64,000 nt of DNA from Photorhabdus sp. CRCIA-P01. GTDB taxonomy: Bacteria > Pseudomonadota > Gammaproteobacteria > Enterobacterales > Enterobacteriaceae. This document shows positions 19,908 to 28,399 of the stretch, in pieces. A model generated the notes under the pieces. The model had not been told where the DNA came from. It worked only from the letters and a program-made list of their open reading frames with translations, and ran no database searches. Location of the stretch: NCBI RefSeq assembly GCF_003545805.1, contig NZ_NMQR01000014.1, positions 39,680 to 103,679 of the forward strand, read 5' to 3'. The position numbers and the translations under genes are program-made. Position 1 is the first letter of the stretch, and the number at the start of each line of letters is the position of its first letter.

Positions 19908-21107
19908 TCACTGACCTTTGATTCCTTTGTCAGGGAAGCCATAGTTGCCTGAATTCCAGACGATCAACAAAGCTAGCACTAACAGAACAAGTAAGGTCCA
20001 AGGGAACGAACTGGCGCCAAGTGTTTCAAGTAATATCCCGCCAATAATGCCCCCGGCTGCAATAGCTAAATTCCATAAGGTAACAAGAATCGACTGAGCA
20101 ACGTCCGCACCTTCTCCGGCAGATTCAGCCAATGCAGTTTGAAGTAGGGCGGCGGCACCGCCGAAGGTTAACCCCCATAAGATCACGGCAAGAAAAACAA
20201 AGACAGGAAGAGTACCGATAACACCCAGTATGAGAGAAGCGAAGGTAAATAGGGCAAGACTTATCAGCACCAACGAACGTAACATTTTGTCAATTAACAG
20301 CCCTGTCATCCATATTCCAAGCAACGACGCCATACCAAAGGCTAACAACACAAGATCAATCCTGGTAGCAAGTCCCGCCTGTGTCACAAAAGGCAATACA
20401 TAGGTATAAAGAATACTGTGAGCCAGTACCCAACAAACAAGAACGCTTAATACCGGCCGTACTCCTGGAATAATGATAACTTTTTTGATCGGTATACGTT
20501 TTTCGGCGGTACGTCCTGGGTAGTCAGGGACTTTCAACATGACCCATGCGATGACGACTAATGTTAGAATAGACATCAAACCAAAAGTTGTACGCCAGCC
20601 AACAATTCCACCAATGAATGTTCCTAATGGCACGCCAAGGGAGAGTGCCAGTGGTGCCCCGACACCGGCTACAGCCAACGCACGTCCTTTTAAATGATCA
20701 GGTACCATCCGTCGGGCATAGCCGACCAACATTCCCCAGATTAAGCCGCCGGCCATACCTGAAAGAAGTCTGGCCGCAAGTGCCACTATGTAGTTAGATG
20801 TTAACGCGGTGAGCGTATTAAAGATTAACAAACCAGTAAGTGCCATCAAGAGTAATCGGCGACGGTGCCAACCTTGTGTTGCTGTCGTCAGTGGAATCGC
20901 TGCGACAAGTGAGCCAATTGCGTAGAGTGTAACGAATTGACCAGCCAATGCTTCAGAAACGGCCAAACTGTGACTTATTTGGGATAGAATGCCTGCCGGG
21001 AATGTCTCTGTGAGAAGCGCAAGGAATCCCGTCATTGCTAACGCGAGTAGAGCAACGAGAGGAAAGTGGGTACTGCCCGCATGAGTGGCAGTTTTTTCGT
21101 TAATCAT
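19908..21107 (-). CDS. MFS drug/metabolite exporter, DHA1 type
   Basis: A 399-aa protein with 12 predicted helices. It resembles AraJ/YdhP-like DHA1 exporters: the first helices include LLALAMTGFLALLTETFPAGIL, and the segment GLIWGMLVGYARRMVPDHLKGRALAVAG is the motif region after helix 4. It lies between the NRPS and the formyltransferase genes on the same strand, with a 44-base gap after the NRPS. It probably exports the product or gives self-resistance. Whether it or the MacB-like system is the main exporter cannot be decided here. Confidence 0.88.
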   Translation of the reverse strand: MINEKTATHAGSTHFPLVALLALAMTGFLALLTETFPAGILSQISHSLAVSEALAGQFVTLYAIGSLVAAIPLTTATQGWHRRRLLLMALTGLLIFNTLTALTSNYIVALAARLLSGMAGGLIWGMLVGYARRMVPDHLKGRALAVAGVGAPLALSLGVPLGTFIGGIVGWRTTFGLMSILTLVVIAWVMLKVPDYPGRTAEKRIPIKKVIIIPGVRPVLSVLVCWVLAHSILYTYVLPFVTQAGLATRIDLVLLAFGMASLLGIWMTGLLIDKMLRSLVLISLALFTFASLILGVIGTLPVFVFLAVILWGLTFGGAAALLQTALAESAGEGADVAQSILVTLWNLAIAAGGIIGGILLETLGASSFPWTLLVLLVLALLIVWNSGNYGFPDKGIKGQ

Positions 21108-21151
21108 GGAACCCCCTTAAATAATTTTCATTGTGTTGTTTGCAGAAGCAA

Positions 21152-23902
21152 TCAACTCAAGAATCGAGCTAATTCGTTAACACCTGACTCCTTAAGTACC
21201 TCGAAATGATCAACGTTAAGATTGATGTTTTCTGGGGGATGTTTTAGGTATGGTGTTGCTTCTTCGATAAAAGAAACGGCATCATCACGTGCATTAAACA
21301 CCGTAATTGGTGCCTTGATTATTCGTTCTTGCAGTTCTGCCGCTGAATATTTTTGTCCGTAGGTTTGAATAACTATCCTGGCAATTCGAACAATTAACGT
21401 AGGGTCCAGGTTTGGGTAGTGCTTATGAACAAAAGAGACAAAGCTTTGCTCATCGATAACGTTAGCCAGGCATTCACTCAAAGCTGAGCTGTGAGAAGTG
21501 CCCGCGAATACAGAGAATAATAGTGATACCAACTCACTGTTCTGATAAGTAGACCCGTTTTCTGTTCCCGTGGAATTAACGTGATATTTTATCTTCGAGA
21601 GCCCTGGCGCGATGAGAACAACCTTTTCGACACGTTCTCCGGCTCGTTCTAATTGGTAAGCTGCTTCGAAAGCCAATACAGAGCCAAAAGAATATCCCCA
21701 TAGCGTGTATGGGCCGGTAGGTTGTAATTTTTTGATTTCTGTTATGTCTTGAATCACCATTTCGGCTATGGTGGAGTATGGAACCTCTCCTTCATTAATT
21801 CCGTAAGCCTGGATGCCATAAAATGATCGATCAGTGCGGATCTGTGTAGCTAGCAAGTGTAAATTCATTGGGTATCCACCCAATCCTGGCCAGCAAAAGA
21901 CAGGTAATCCAGCGTCTTTTGCCTGTAAGCAGGCCAATCGTGAAGGTAATCTGGTTACTTCACCTTCAACGATTTTTGCCAATTGTTTAACCGTTGCGGC
22001 CTCAAATAGAGTATGGAGAGGTAGCGATAACGCAAATTCTTCATTTAAACGTTGTATCAGATGGACGGCTATCAGAGAATTTCCGCCTAAAGCAAAGAAG
22101 TCATCTTCGGTAGATATGCTTTCTCGCGTTAGTACTTCTTCCCATATCTTTACGATCCGTGTTTCTGTCGAGGTGCTTGGGAGTACCTGTGGACTGTGTG
22201 GTACTGTGCTGACCAGTGCTTGCAATGTGTCGAAATCGATTTTTCCACTGGAAGTGAGAGGCATGGTATCCAGGAACAAAAATCTGTCAGGTAACATATA
22301 GTCCGGTAATGTTTTGCTAAGTTCACTCCGCAGAATTGAAGTGATGTCATACTTTGCTTGCTGGCGTATTGTTTCATCTGCTAATTCAATACAGGCGGTT
22401 AATTGTGTCGAACGGTGTTGGGGGTCTTTTTCTGCCAAAATTGCAGCGTGTTTCACTTGATCGATAACCTCTATTGCATTTTTTATTTCTTCTAATTCGA
22501 CCCGCATCCCTCTCACTTTAATTTGATTATCTTTCCGGCCAGCAAAGTGGGCATTCCCATCTTTATCCCAATAGGCCAGGTCTCCGGTTCTATAAAGCCG
22601 AATTTTTTGCGTATTGGGTGGTATCGCAATTTCAAGAAAGTGCTTTTCCGTGAGATCCTGACGATTCAGATATCCTCTTGCGACTTGAGTGCCTGCAATA
22701 TAAATCTCTCCAATTTCATATTCCGAGGCGGGCTGATAGTGATGATCGAGAATAAAAAATTCCGTATTGGATACCGGCTTACCAATAGGGACGGAATTAA
22801 CTTCGTCAGATATTGGGTAGTGATTAACAAAGAAAACGGAAGCATTAATTGTACATTCCGCCGGGCCATACATATTAATCAGTAGACAGTTTGGTAGTGC
22901 ATGGATACATTGAGTGGCGAGTTTTCTTGATAGGCTCTCTGCTCCGATGAATATTTGCCGAAGGGAGTGGCATTCCCGGAATTTGTGATTATCGATCAGT
23001 GCTTGTAGTAGCGTGGGAACACACTGTAACGTGGTCACGTTGTGGCGAATAATCAGGTCAATGAGTTGGGGAATATTCCTGTGTGTTCCAGATGAACTAA
23101 TAACAACCCGGCTACCACAACTGACTGATAATATTTCCCATTGAGCTGCATCAAAGCTGATGGGCGTTTTCTGAATAATTGTTTTTTCAATGTTTAAATC
23201 GCATTTTTCATTTAACCAGCACATTTGGTTAATGATACTGCGATGCTCAATCATTACACCTTTCGGTTTCCCTGTACTTCCAGAGGTATAAATGACATAA
23301 GCCAAGCTATCCGGGCTAAGGTAGTCATGGAGGATGTTGCAGGTAATGGCACGGGATTCTAATGATTGCTCCACGCCTTCAAGCGTTACGATGTGGATAT
23401 TTTCTGCAACCAACCTGGCCAATTTTTCCTTTAATTTTTCTTGGGTAAATATAATTTTCAGATTGCTATCGTGGATCATGTAACGAAGTCGTTCCTCTGG
23501 ATAATCATGAGACAATGGCAGGTACGCACCACCAGCAAAAAGAATTCCCCAAGCTCCGATCATCTGTTCAATCGATGGTTCAACAAAGATACCGACGCAA
23601 TCACCCGCTAAACATCCCAGGTTTTGCAGATAGCAGGCCAGATGCACACTGCCAATTGCCATTTCCAAATAACTGAGTCGTTCTTCACCGTGGATGATTG
23701 CTGTAGCCCAAGGAGTTGACCGGACGTGTGAAAAGAGTAATCCCGGTAGGCACTCTTTTCGTTGAAAACTCGCGGGTAACTTAATGTTATTTAACGTTGT
23801 CCAATTTTCATTTTCCGGTTGAGCGCTGGAGATATCGTATTTTCGATACTGTTCTGTTTTTAATATTTTTCGCCATTTGATTATTGGGAGAGTTGATTGC
23901 AT
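21152..23902 (-). CDS. Single-module NRPS, A-T-TE, glutamine-like specificity
   Basis: A 916-aa synthetase. The adenylation domain covers about residues 55-560: A3 YTSGSTGKPKGV, A5 NMYGPAE, A7 YRTGDLAYW, A8 GRKDNQIKVRG, A10 K554. The ten specificity positions (D251, A252, W255, Q293, F318, G320, M344, I352, N353, K554) read DAWQFGMINK, close to codes I remember for glutamine (DAWQFGLIDK). The carrier domain has S609 in FALGGNSL. The thioesterase has S738 in GYSFG and H899. There is no condensation domain and no oxidase insertion, unlike indigoidine synthetase, which also uses glutamine in an A-T-TE frame. It heads the minus-strand run NRPS, MFS, formyltransferase. Confidence 0.9.
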   Translation of the reverse strand: MQSTLPIIKWRKILKTEQYRKYDISSAQPENENWTTLNNIKLPASFQRKECLPGLLFSHVRSTPWATAIIHGEERLSYLEMAIGSVHLACYLQNLGCLAGDCVGIFVEPSIEQMIGAWGILFAGGAYLPLSHDYPEERLRYMIHDSNLKIIFTQEKLKEKLARLVAENIHIVTLEGVEQSLESRAITCNILHDYLSPDSLAYVIYTSGSTGKPKGVMIEHRSIINQMCWLNEKCDLNIEKTIIQKTPISFDAAQWEILSVSCGSRVVISSSGTHRNIPQLIDLIIRHNVTTLQCVPTLLQALIDNHKFRECHSLRQIFIGAESLSRKLATQCIHALPNCLLINMYGPAECTINASVFFVNHYPISDEVNSVPIGKPVSNTEFFILDHHYQPASEYEIGEIYIAGTQVARGYLNRQDLTEKHFLEIAIPPNTQKIRLYRTGDLAYWDKDGNAHFAGRKDNQIKVRGMRVELEEIKNAIEVIDQVKHAAILAEKDPQHRSTQLTACIELADETIRQQAKYDITSILRSELSKTLPDYMLPDRFLFLDTMPLTSSGKIDFDTLQALVSTVPHSPQVLPSTSTETRIVKIWEEVLTRESISTEDDFFALGGNSLIAVHLIQRLNEEFALSLPLHTLFEAATVKQLAKIVEGEVTRLPSRLACLQAKDAGLPVFCWPGLGGYPMNLHLLATQIRTDRSFYGIQAYGINEGEVPYSTIAEMVIQDITEIKKLQPTGPYTLWGYSFGSVLAFEAAYQLERAGERVEKVVLIAPGLSKIKYHVNSTGTENGSTYQNSELVSLLFSVFAGTSHSSALSECLANVIDEQSFVSFVHKHYPNLDPTLIVRIARIVIQTYGQKYSAAELQERIIKAPITVFNARDDAVSFIEEATPYLKHPPENINLNVDHFEVLKESGVNELARFLS

Positions 23903-24122
23903 CTTATTTTATACCTTTATTTAAGGAGAGAAGCCAAAAGGGGGGCATATTGGCTTCTTCTTTAACTGGCTGATATTCCTGTGGAATAAAATTAAAATAT
24001 TCCAACTTAGGAAAATCATTTCCTGGTCTTATAAATCCTTCCTCTAGGAAGGGGCTATTCAATAAATTGCGGTAATTCAATATTATTAACTATCATTTTT
24101 GTTCTTTTTCCATTTTGACGTT

Positions 24123-24250
24123 TATACTCTTCATCTTTCAAGCTGCTGCTTTGTTGGCTGCTTTCACTTACCCCAGTCACATCGTTATCTATGCTCCTGG
24201 GGATTCGTTCACTTGCCGCCGCGCTGCGGCTCGAAATCTATTAGGTATAT
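24123..24250 (+). repeat. ERIC-type repeat, copy 1
   Basis: A 128-base element that runs from TATACTCTTCATCTTTCAAG to ATTAGGTATAT, with the ERIC core CCCCAGTCAC and CTCCTGGGGATTC in the middle. Its arms are inverted and near-complementary. It lies in the NRPS-LysR intergenic region, so it may alter transcript ends there. It is closely similar to the copy at 58113-58240. Confidence 0.85.
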
Positions 24251-24454
24251 TTATCAAATATCTGGGATAAATTATCTCTATCGATTTGATGATTCTTGTA
24301 TTTAGCAAACCTGAGTTATCTGTTTTTTTTATTAATAAATATGTAGATATAAGATAATTTCTCCTAATGCCTATACTACTTGCTACCATAGACCAGTGAA
24401 CAGTAGGATGATGTTCAAAACACTTATGACCAATCTGTCAGCAATGGGGGAAAT

Positions 24455-25342
24455 ATGGATAGTTTGGGATCATTGAACGTGTTCGTTCGGGCGGCGGATG
24501 CCCGTAGCTTCACAGTTGCAGGTCAACAACTTGGCATCTCTTCGTCGGCGGTTAGTAAGGCTATTGTTCGGTTAGAGGAGCGTCTGGGAATACGCCTCTT
24601 CCATCGATCTACGCGAACCGTCACATTAACGCCGGAAGGGACATTATTCTTTGAGCGGTGCAAGCGAATCCTCGATGAGGTTGAGGCTGCGGAAACTGAA
24701 CTATCTCAGATGCAGAAAATGCCAAGTGGCAAGCTAAAGATTAGCCTACCGTCAGTTGGTATGTTGTTTATGCCGAAATTTGCTGCTTTTAATCGCCTTT
24801 ATCCAGAGATTAAACTTGATATAAGTTGTTCCGATCGAATAGTGGATGTTATTGAAGAGGGATTTGATGCTGTACTCCGAACCGGTGATCCACGTGATTC
24901 CAGATTAATGTCTAGGGTGCTTGGTTCTTACCGTCAGGTTATTGTCGGCTCTCCTGCCTATTTTGCGGCCGCAGGTTTTCCAGAAGAACCAGAAGATCTT
25001 GTTAGCCATTCGTGCTTATTATATCGCTTTCCAACAAATGGGAAATTAAATGTATGGCCTTTGAATCGTGATGGTAAGAAAATTGAGCTTAACTTACCGT
25101 GCAATATGGTAACGGATAGTTTAGAACCGCAAGTCTGTTTTGCCGAGCATGGTCTTGGGATAGCTTGTGTGCCGAATATTGCTGTTTACCGACAGTTGAA
25201 AGAAGGTTCTTTGGTCACTATTTTGGATAAATATAACGAAAGTTCCACAGTTTTTCGTATACTTTGGCCATCAAGCCGTCATTTATCCCCTAAGGTCAGA
25301 GTATTTGTAGATTTTATGGCGGAGAACCTCTTACCTTTTTAA
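24455..25342 (+). CDS. LysR-family transcriptional regulator
   Basis: A 295-aa LysR protein. The N-terminal winged helix-turn-helix is in SLNVFVRAADARSFTVAGQQ and the following LGISSSAVSKAIVRLEERLG; the C-terminal effector domain begins near residue 90. The pattern SRLMSRVLGSYRQVIVGSPAYFA is typical of the CrgA/DsdC-like subgroup that often regulates neighbouring transporters or redox enzymes. It is divergent from the NRPS gene with 550 bases between, so it is a candidate regulator of the NRPS-MFS-formyltransferase run. Confidence 0.9.
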   Translation: MDSLGSLNVFVRAADARSFTVAGQQLGISSSAVSKAIVRLEERLGIRLFHRSTRTVTLTPEGTLFFERCKRILDEVEAAETELSQMQKMPSGKLKISLPSVGMLFMPKFAAFNRLYPEIKLDISCSDRIVDVIEEGFDAVLRTGDPRDSRLMSRVLGSYRQVIVGSPAYFAAAGFPEEPEDLVSHSCLLYRFPTNGKLNVWPLNRDGKKIELNLPCNMVTDSLEPQVCFAEHGLGIACVPNIAVYRQLKEGSLVTILDKYNESSTVFRILWPSSRHLSPKVRVFVDFMAENLLPF

Positions 25343-25513
25343 ATAAGTTCTGCAAAGTGGTCTATATTATAGATACATAAAGCGAAAATTTACTTTATGG
25401 AATTGGCGCATATATCGTGCGCTCCAATAACTTTCTAGAAGCAAAAGATAGAAGAGAAAGTTGTATTAAAACGCAGTAAGCCATTCTAAACAACATAAAG
25501 GAGAGTATCTAAC

Positions 25514-25969
25514 ATGTTAGTACGCAAGTCGTTGTTGGCCCTGTTTGCAACTGCTTCCCTAACTGTCGCAGGTGTCGCTTATGCAGGTCCGCCCGTAACA
25601 GTGACATTTAAGCATCTTGGTGTTCCTGGTAGCGCGGATGCTGTTTATACCATCATTACTAATAATGAATCCGGTACATACGTGAATGCAACACCTAAAC
25701 CTAGTTCAAGCGTAGGGCCAGGAGAAGTTAATAGTTATCAGGTTCAAAGCCCAATTTCACCTGACGTAAACTACGCGATGGTGCGATATAAGATAGGTTT
25801 TAAAACCTGCGAATTTATGACCACTTTTGTGAACACATATGTTAATGGCGTTAAAATTCCGAAATGGAATAAAGGAGCAACGTCCGGTAGTGGGGCTGTT
25901 TGTAATGCAACCATCACCTATACTAATTATCTTACCTACGCATGGTCAGTTGAATTTACTATGAAGTAG
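25514..25969 (+). CDS. Small secreted protein, unknown function
   Basis: A 151-aa protein with a clear signal peptide (LLALFATASLTVAGVAYAG) and about 127 mature residues rich in Thr, Asn, Val and Tyr, probably all beta. Two cysteines (KTCEF and AVCNAT) could form a disulfide in the periplasm or outside the cell. AAGGAG lies just upstream of the ATG. I do not recognise a family. It sits alone after the LysR gene and before AT-rich DNA. Confidence 0.75.
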   Translation: MLVRKSLLALFATASLTVAGVAYAGPPVTVTFKHLGVPGSADAVYTIITNNESGTYVNATPKPSSSVGPGEVNSYQVQSPISPDVNYAMVRYKIGFKTCEFMTTFVNTYVNGVKIPKWNKGATSGSGAVCNATITYTNYLTYAWSVEFTMK

Positions 25970-26583
25970 TGAACAGTGATTTTTAATGGCCGATCGGATT
26001 TCAATGCTAAACAGAGTTCCCCCGTTATCTATTGTATCGGCCATATAATCGCAGATATTACTTTGCTTTGAAGTGAACATCTCATGACTAATTCTGCTTA
26101 GTGAATTGATGTTCAGTTAAATATATGTATAGTAGGATCTCGCTCTACTGCTATGATTATGTAAGTTTTTTGATTATCTGTCCGCTATATTTTTTATCTT
26201 GAATTTTCTGTTGATAATATAATTACTAACCACTACTATTAGGAGGATTTTTTCTTTACTGTATGTTTAGTGTAAATAACACAATATATGAGTTATGTTA
26301 GCACTGGGTTAAAAATAAAAAAACATACGGTAATTTAATTTGTTATTATAAATTAGTGTTGAATGTTTATTTTTTTTAGTTTTGATTTTCTTTGGTATTT
26401 TATTGACGCACTATTGGTTCTACACTATTTTTAAAGTTAGAAAGTGTTTTAATTTTTTTATAAGTGTATGGGCTATGATGGTTGAATATGGATGTTCAGT
26501 AAATTAGTTGAGTTTTTCGGTTTAATATGAATTTCCATATTTATAACTTGGTGTGAATTTAATCTTATAAGGAATAATATATT
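25970..26583 (+). other. AT-rich intergenic region with a 9-base inverted repeat
   Basis: About 610 AT-rich bases without a supportable gene. ATGGCCGAT (25986-25994) and ATCGGCCAT (26036-26044) form a perfect inverted repeat with a 41-base spacer just after the secreted-protein stop; it may be a transcript-end structure or part of a small mobile repeat. The remainder shows nothing recognisable until the ribosome binding site AAGGAATA before 26584. Confidence 0.5.
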
Positions 26584-27090
26584 ATGATTGATCAAAACAA
26601 TTCTAATAATATAGTTAACCCTAATGTATCGATCTCTAATGTATCGATCTCTGATGTAACTATATCCTCTATTCAAATTGCTCCAGAAATAGCTAGAAAC
26701 AATGTTCATGTCGTCATTGTTGATGATAAAGGTGCTTCACGGGATTTTCTTCTGGATAACTCTGCTGGTGGTTATCAAGGGAATGGTAGTTTAATAACTT
26801 TGATTCTTGCACATCTTAATTCAAAGAAAGTCACTATTAGAACTACCGGATATGAATATAATAAACATGGATATATCAATGGCGTATTAATTAAGGGAAC
26901 AGGAGGTAGTTCAGGAGGTAGTTCAGGCGGTAATTCAGGCGGTAATTCAGGAGGTAGTTCAGGAGGTAGTTCAGGAGGTAGTTCAGGCGGTAATTCAGGC
27001 GGTAATTCAGGCGGTAATTCAGGAGGTAGTTCAGGCGGTAATTCAGGCGGTAATTCAGGAGGTGGAACGGGAGGCAGAACCGGGGGATGA
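26584..27090 (+). CDS. Gly-Ser-Asn repeat protein, unknown function
   Basis: A 168-aa protein without a signal peptide. Residues 1-35 are Asn/Ser/Val/Ile-rich with a short repeat (NVSISNVSIS). Residues 36-105 look like a small folded domain (NNVHVVIVDDKGASRDFLLD, then LNSKKVTIRTTGYEY). Residues 107-158 are 13 tetrapeptides of GGSS or GGNS, and the end is GGGTGGRTGG. The tail is expected to be a flexible linker or to phase-separate. No family is recognised. It is flanked by long AT-rich spacers and a downstream terminator, so it is probably a single-gene unit. Confidence 0.65.
   Translation: MIDQNNSNNIVNPNVSISNVSISDVTISSIQIAPEIARNNVHVVIVDDKGASRDFLLDNSAGGYQGNGSLITLILAHLNSKKVTIRTTGYEYNKHGYINGVLIKGTGGSSGGSSGGNSGGNSGGSSGGSSGGSSGGNSGGNSGGNSGGSSGGNSGGNSGGGTGGRTGG
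26902..27057 (+). repeat. In-frame 12-base tandem repeat, 13 units
   Basis: Thirteen perfect 12-base units encode the Gly-Ser-Asn tail. Only two unit types occur, GGAGGTAGTTCA (GGSS) and GGCGGTAATTCA (GGNS), in the order S S N N S S S N N N S N N. The first codon changes together with the third in every unit. Unit gain or loss keeps the frame, so the tail length can vary. Confidence 0.95.
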
Positions 27091-27288
27091 TAAGGACGGT
27101 AAAAATTAGGAATGATAGGAATGAGAATTCTTATAGAAAATATTATTCGCTATTATTTACGTTAAAGGTATTAAAATCCTATCCCATTATGTTATTTTAT
27201 TTGCCATTTTAGACTTGGGTAGTGTTTAAGATTTTTGCAAAATAACGTCTATTGGGGTAAATAGTGAATTGGAATTAATTATAAATAG

Positions 27289-27318
27289 AAACCCTGACGT
27301 TCAGTCTTCAGGGTTTTT
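27289..27318 (+). terminator. Rho-independent terminator
   Basis: AAACCCTGA and TCAGGGTTT form a perfect 9-base stem with a 10-base loop, followed by more Ts. It lies 200 bases after the repeat-protein gene and probably ends its transcript. Confidence 0.75.
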
Positions 27319-27770
27319 ACTTTTTAACAATTGAACATACCCTAAATTTTAGGAACAGTGTTTTAATATTTATGATCGGTTTTTTTAGTGTTTTTTACCT
27401 GCTTGTTGACAGTGAAAATGATCTTGTTGATTGAATAAAGAATACTGTATATTATAGTTATGATTTGTATGAAAATATTTTTGTTTTTTAATTATATTAA
27501 TCAGTTTATTTATCGTGGATTATAAAATCGAATGGATTTTATTGTCATTTAATAAAGTTATTATCCGAAATCACTTATGCTGGTATATGTGGTAATTGTT
27601 CTTTATTTCTAGTGAATAAAACGGGACTAGCCAATAGTTATCTGGAAAATCCTTATTTGGTTTTTTGATCTATTATAGTGTTAGTGAATTCAAATAGTAT
27701 AAGAGTTAAATGGTCAATAAAATATTGACCATTAGGGAATACTATCAATAAGGTTATTAGGCGCTCTCGG
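27319..27770 (+). other. AT-rich intergenic region, no gene seen
   Basis: About 450 AT-rich bases between the terminator and the minus-strand MarA-like gene. I see no frame or repeat to support. GGTCAATAAAATATTGACC near 27712-27730 is an inverted repeat just after the MarA-like stop codon and may serve as its transcript end. Confidence 0.5.
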
Positions 27771-28136
27771 TTATTGCTTATGACCTAAGAAGTACTTTAA
27801 TTCAGGTAGATTACCATTTTCTCTAAATCTAGCGGGAGTGGTATTAAAGTGCTTTTTGAAGATCCGGGTAAATGTTGCCTGAGAACTGAAACCATACTGT
27901 AAGGCAATATCAAGAATTGGTAGGTTTTCTTCGCGCAAAGATCTTGCTGCTTCGTGTAAACGCCGCTTACGAACATATTCACCTAGAGTATAGCCTTTCA
28001 CTTCTTTAAACACTCTTTGTAGATGCCACTTTGAATAACCGCTTCTGTCAGCAATGGTCGCTATTTTTATACCTTCGTTACGTTGGAGCTGAGTTTCGAG
28101 CCATCTGACAATATCATTTACTACACTTTCTGACAT
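27771..28136 (-). CDS. MarA/SoxS/RamA-type AraC-family activator
   Basis: A 121-aa protein consisting only of the two helix-turn-helix motifs of the AraC family. GYSKWHLQRVFKEVKGYTLG matches the first recognition region of MarA and RamA, and YGFSSQATFTRIFKKHFNTT the second. Such small members bind mar/sox/rob boxes and raise efflux and stress genes. GGGAGG lies just before the ATG at 28136; a GTG two codons earlier is less likely. It is divergent from a membrane-protein gene. Which of MarA, RamA or PqrA is the closest relative cannot be decided. Confidence 0.88.
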   Translation of the reverse strand: MSESVVNDIVRWLETQLQRNEGIKIATIADRSGYSKWHLQRVFKEVKGYTLGEYVRKRRLHEAARSLREENLPILDIALQYGFSSQATFTRIFKKHFNTTPARFRENGNLPELKYFLGHKQ

Positions 28137-28279
28137 TTTCACCTCCCACTGATGGTGGGCTAGTTGCTAAAATATTAGATTTCGTTAGTTATTTTCATAA
28201 AGATAATAACGATAGTTATTAATAGGTGTATTTTAAAATAAATCCGGGATATCTATAGGCAAAAAGTGCTATTTATAAT

Positions 28280-28294
28280 TGATAATTATTATCA
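28280..28294 (+). promoter_or_regulatory. Fur box, perfect 7-1-7
   Basis: TGATAATTATTATCA fits the 7-1-7 Fur consensus TGATAATnATTATCA at every position. It lies 105 bases before the membrane-protein gene at 28400 and 144 bases before the divergent MarA-like gene, so iron should control one or both. Confidence 0.75.
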
Positions 28295-28399
28295 TTGATG
28301 CAAATTTCCTTTGTTTTAATAATAAGTAGCATTAAATGATCTTCATTAATTTATTTAAAACAGTATCATCGTTCGTCATTTAATTTAATGGAGGTTGTA

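Noticed and set aside
24099..24305. 68-codon frame between NRPS and LysR genes
   Set aside because: It lies mostly in the ERIC repeat; the frame is a by-product of the repeat sequence.
26473..26709. Minus-strand 78-codon frame with YIRDRYIRDRYI-like repeats
   Set aside because: It is the reverse reading of the 18-base repeat at the start of the Gly-Ser-Asn protein gene, which has the better ribosome binding site.
26902..27057. CRISPR array
   Set aside because: Repeats are 12 bases with no spacers and lie in frame within a coding region; no array of 25-40 base repeats was seen anywhere in the window.
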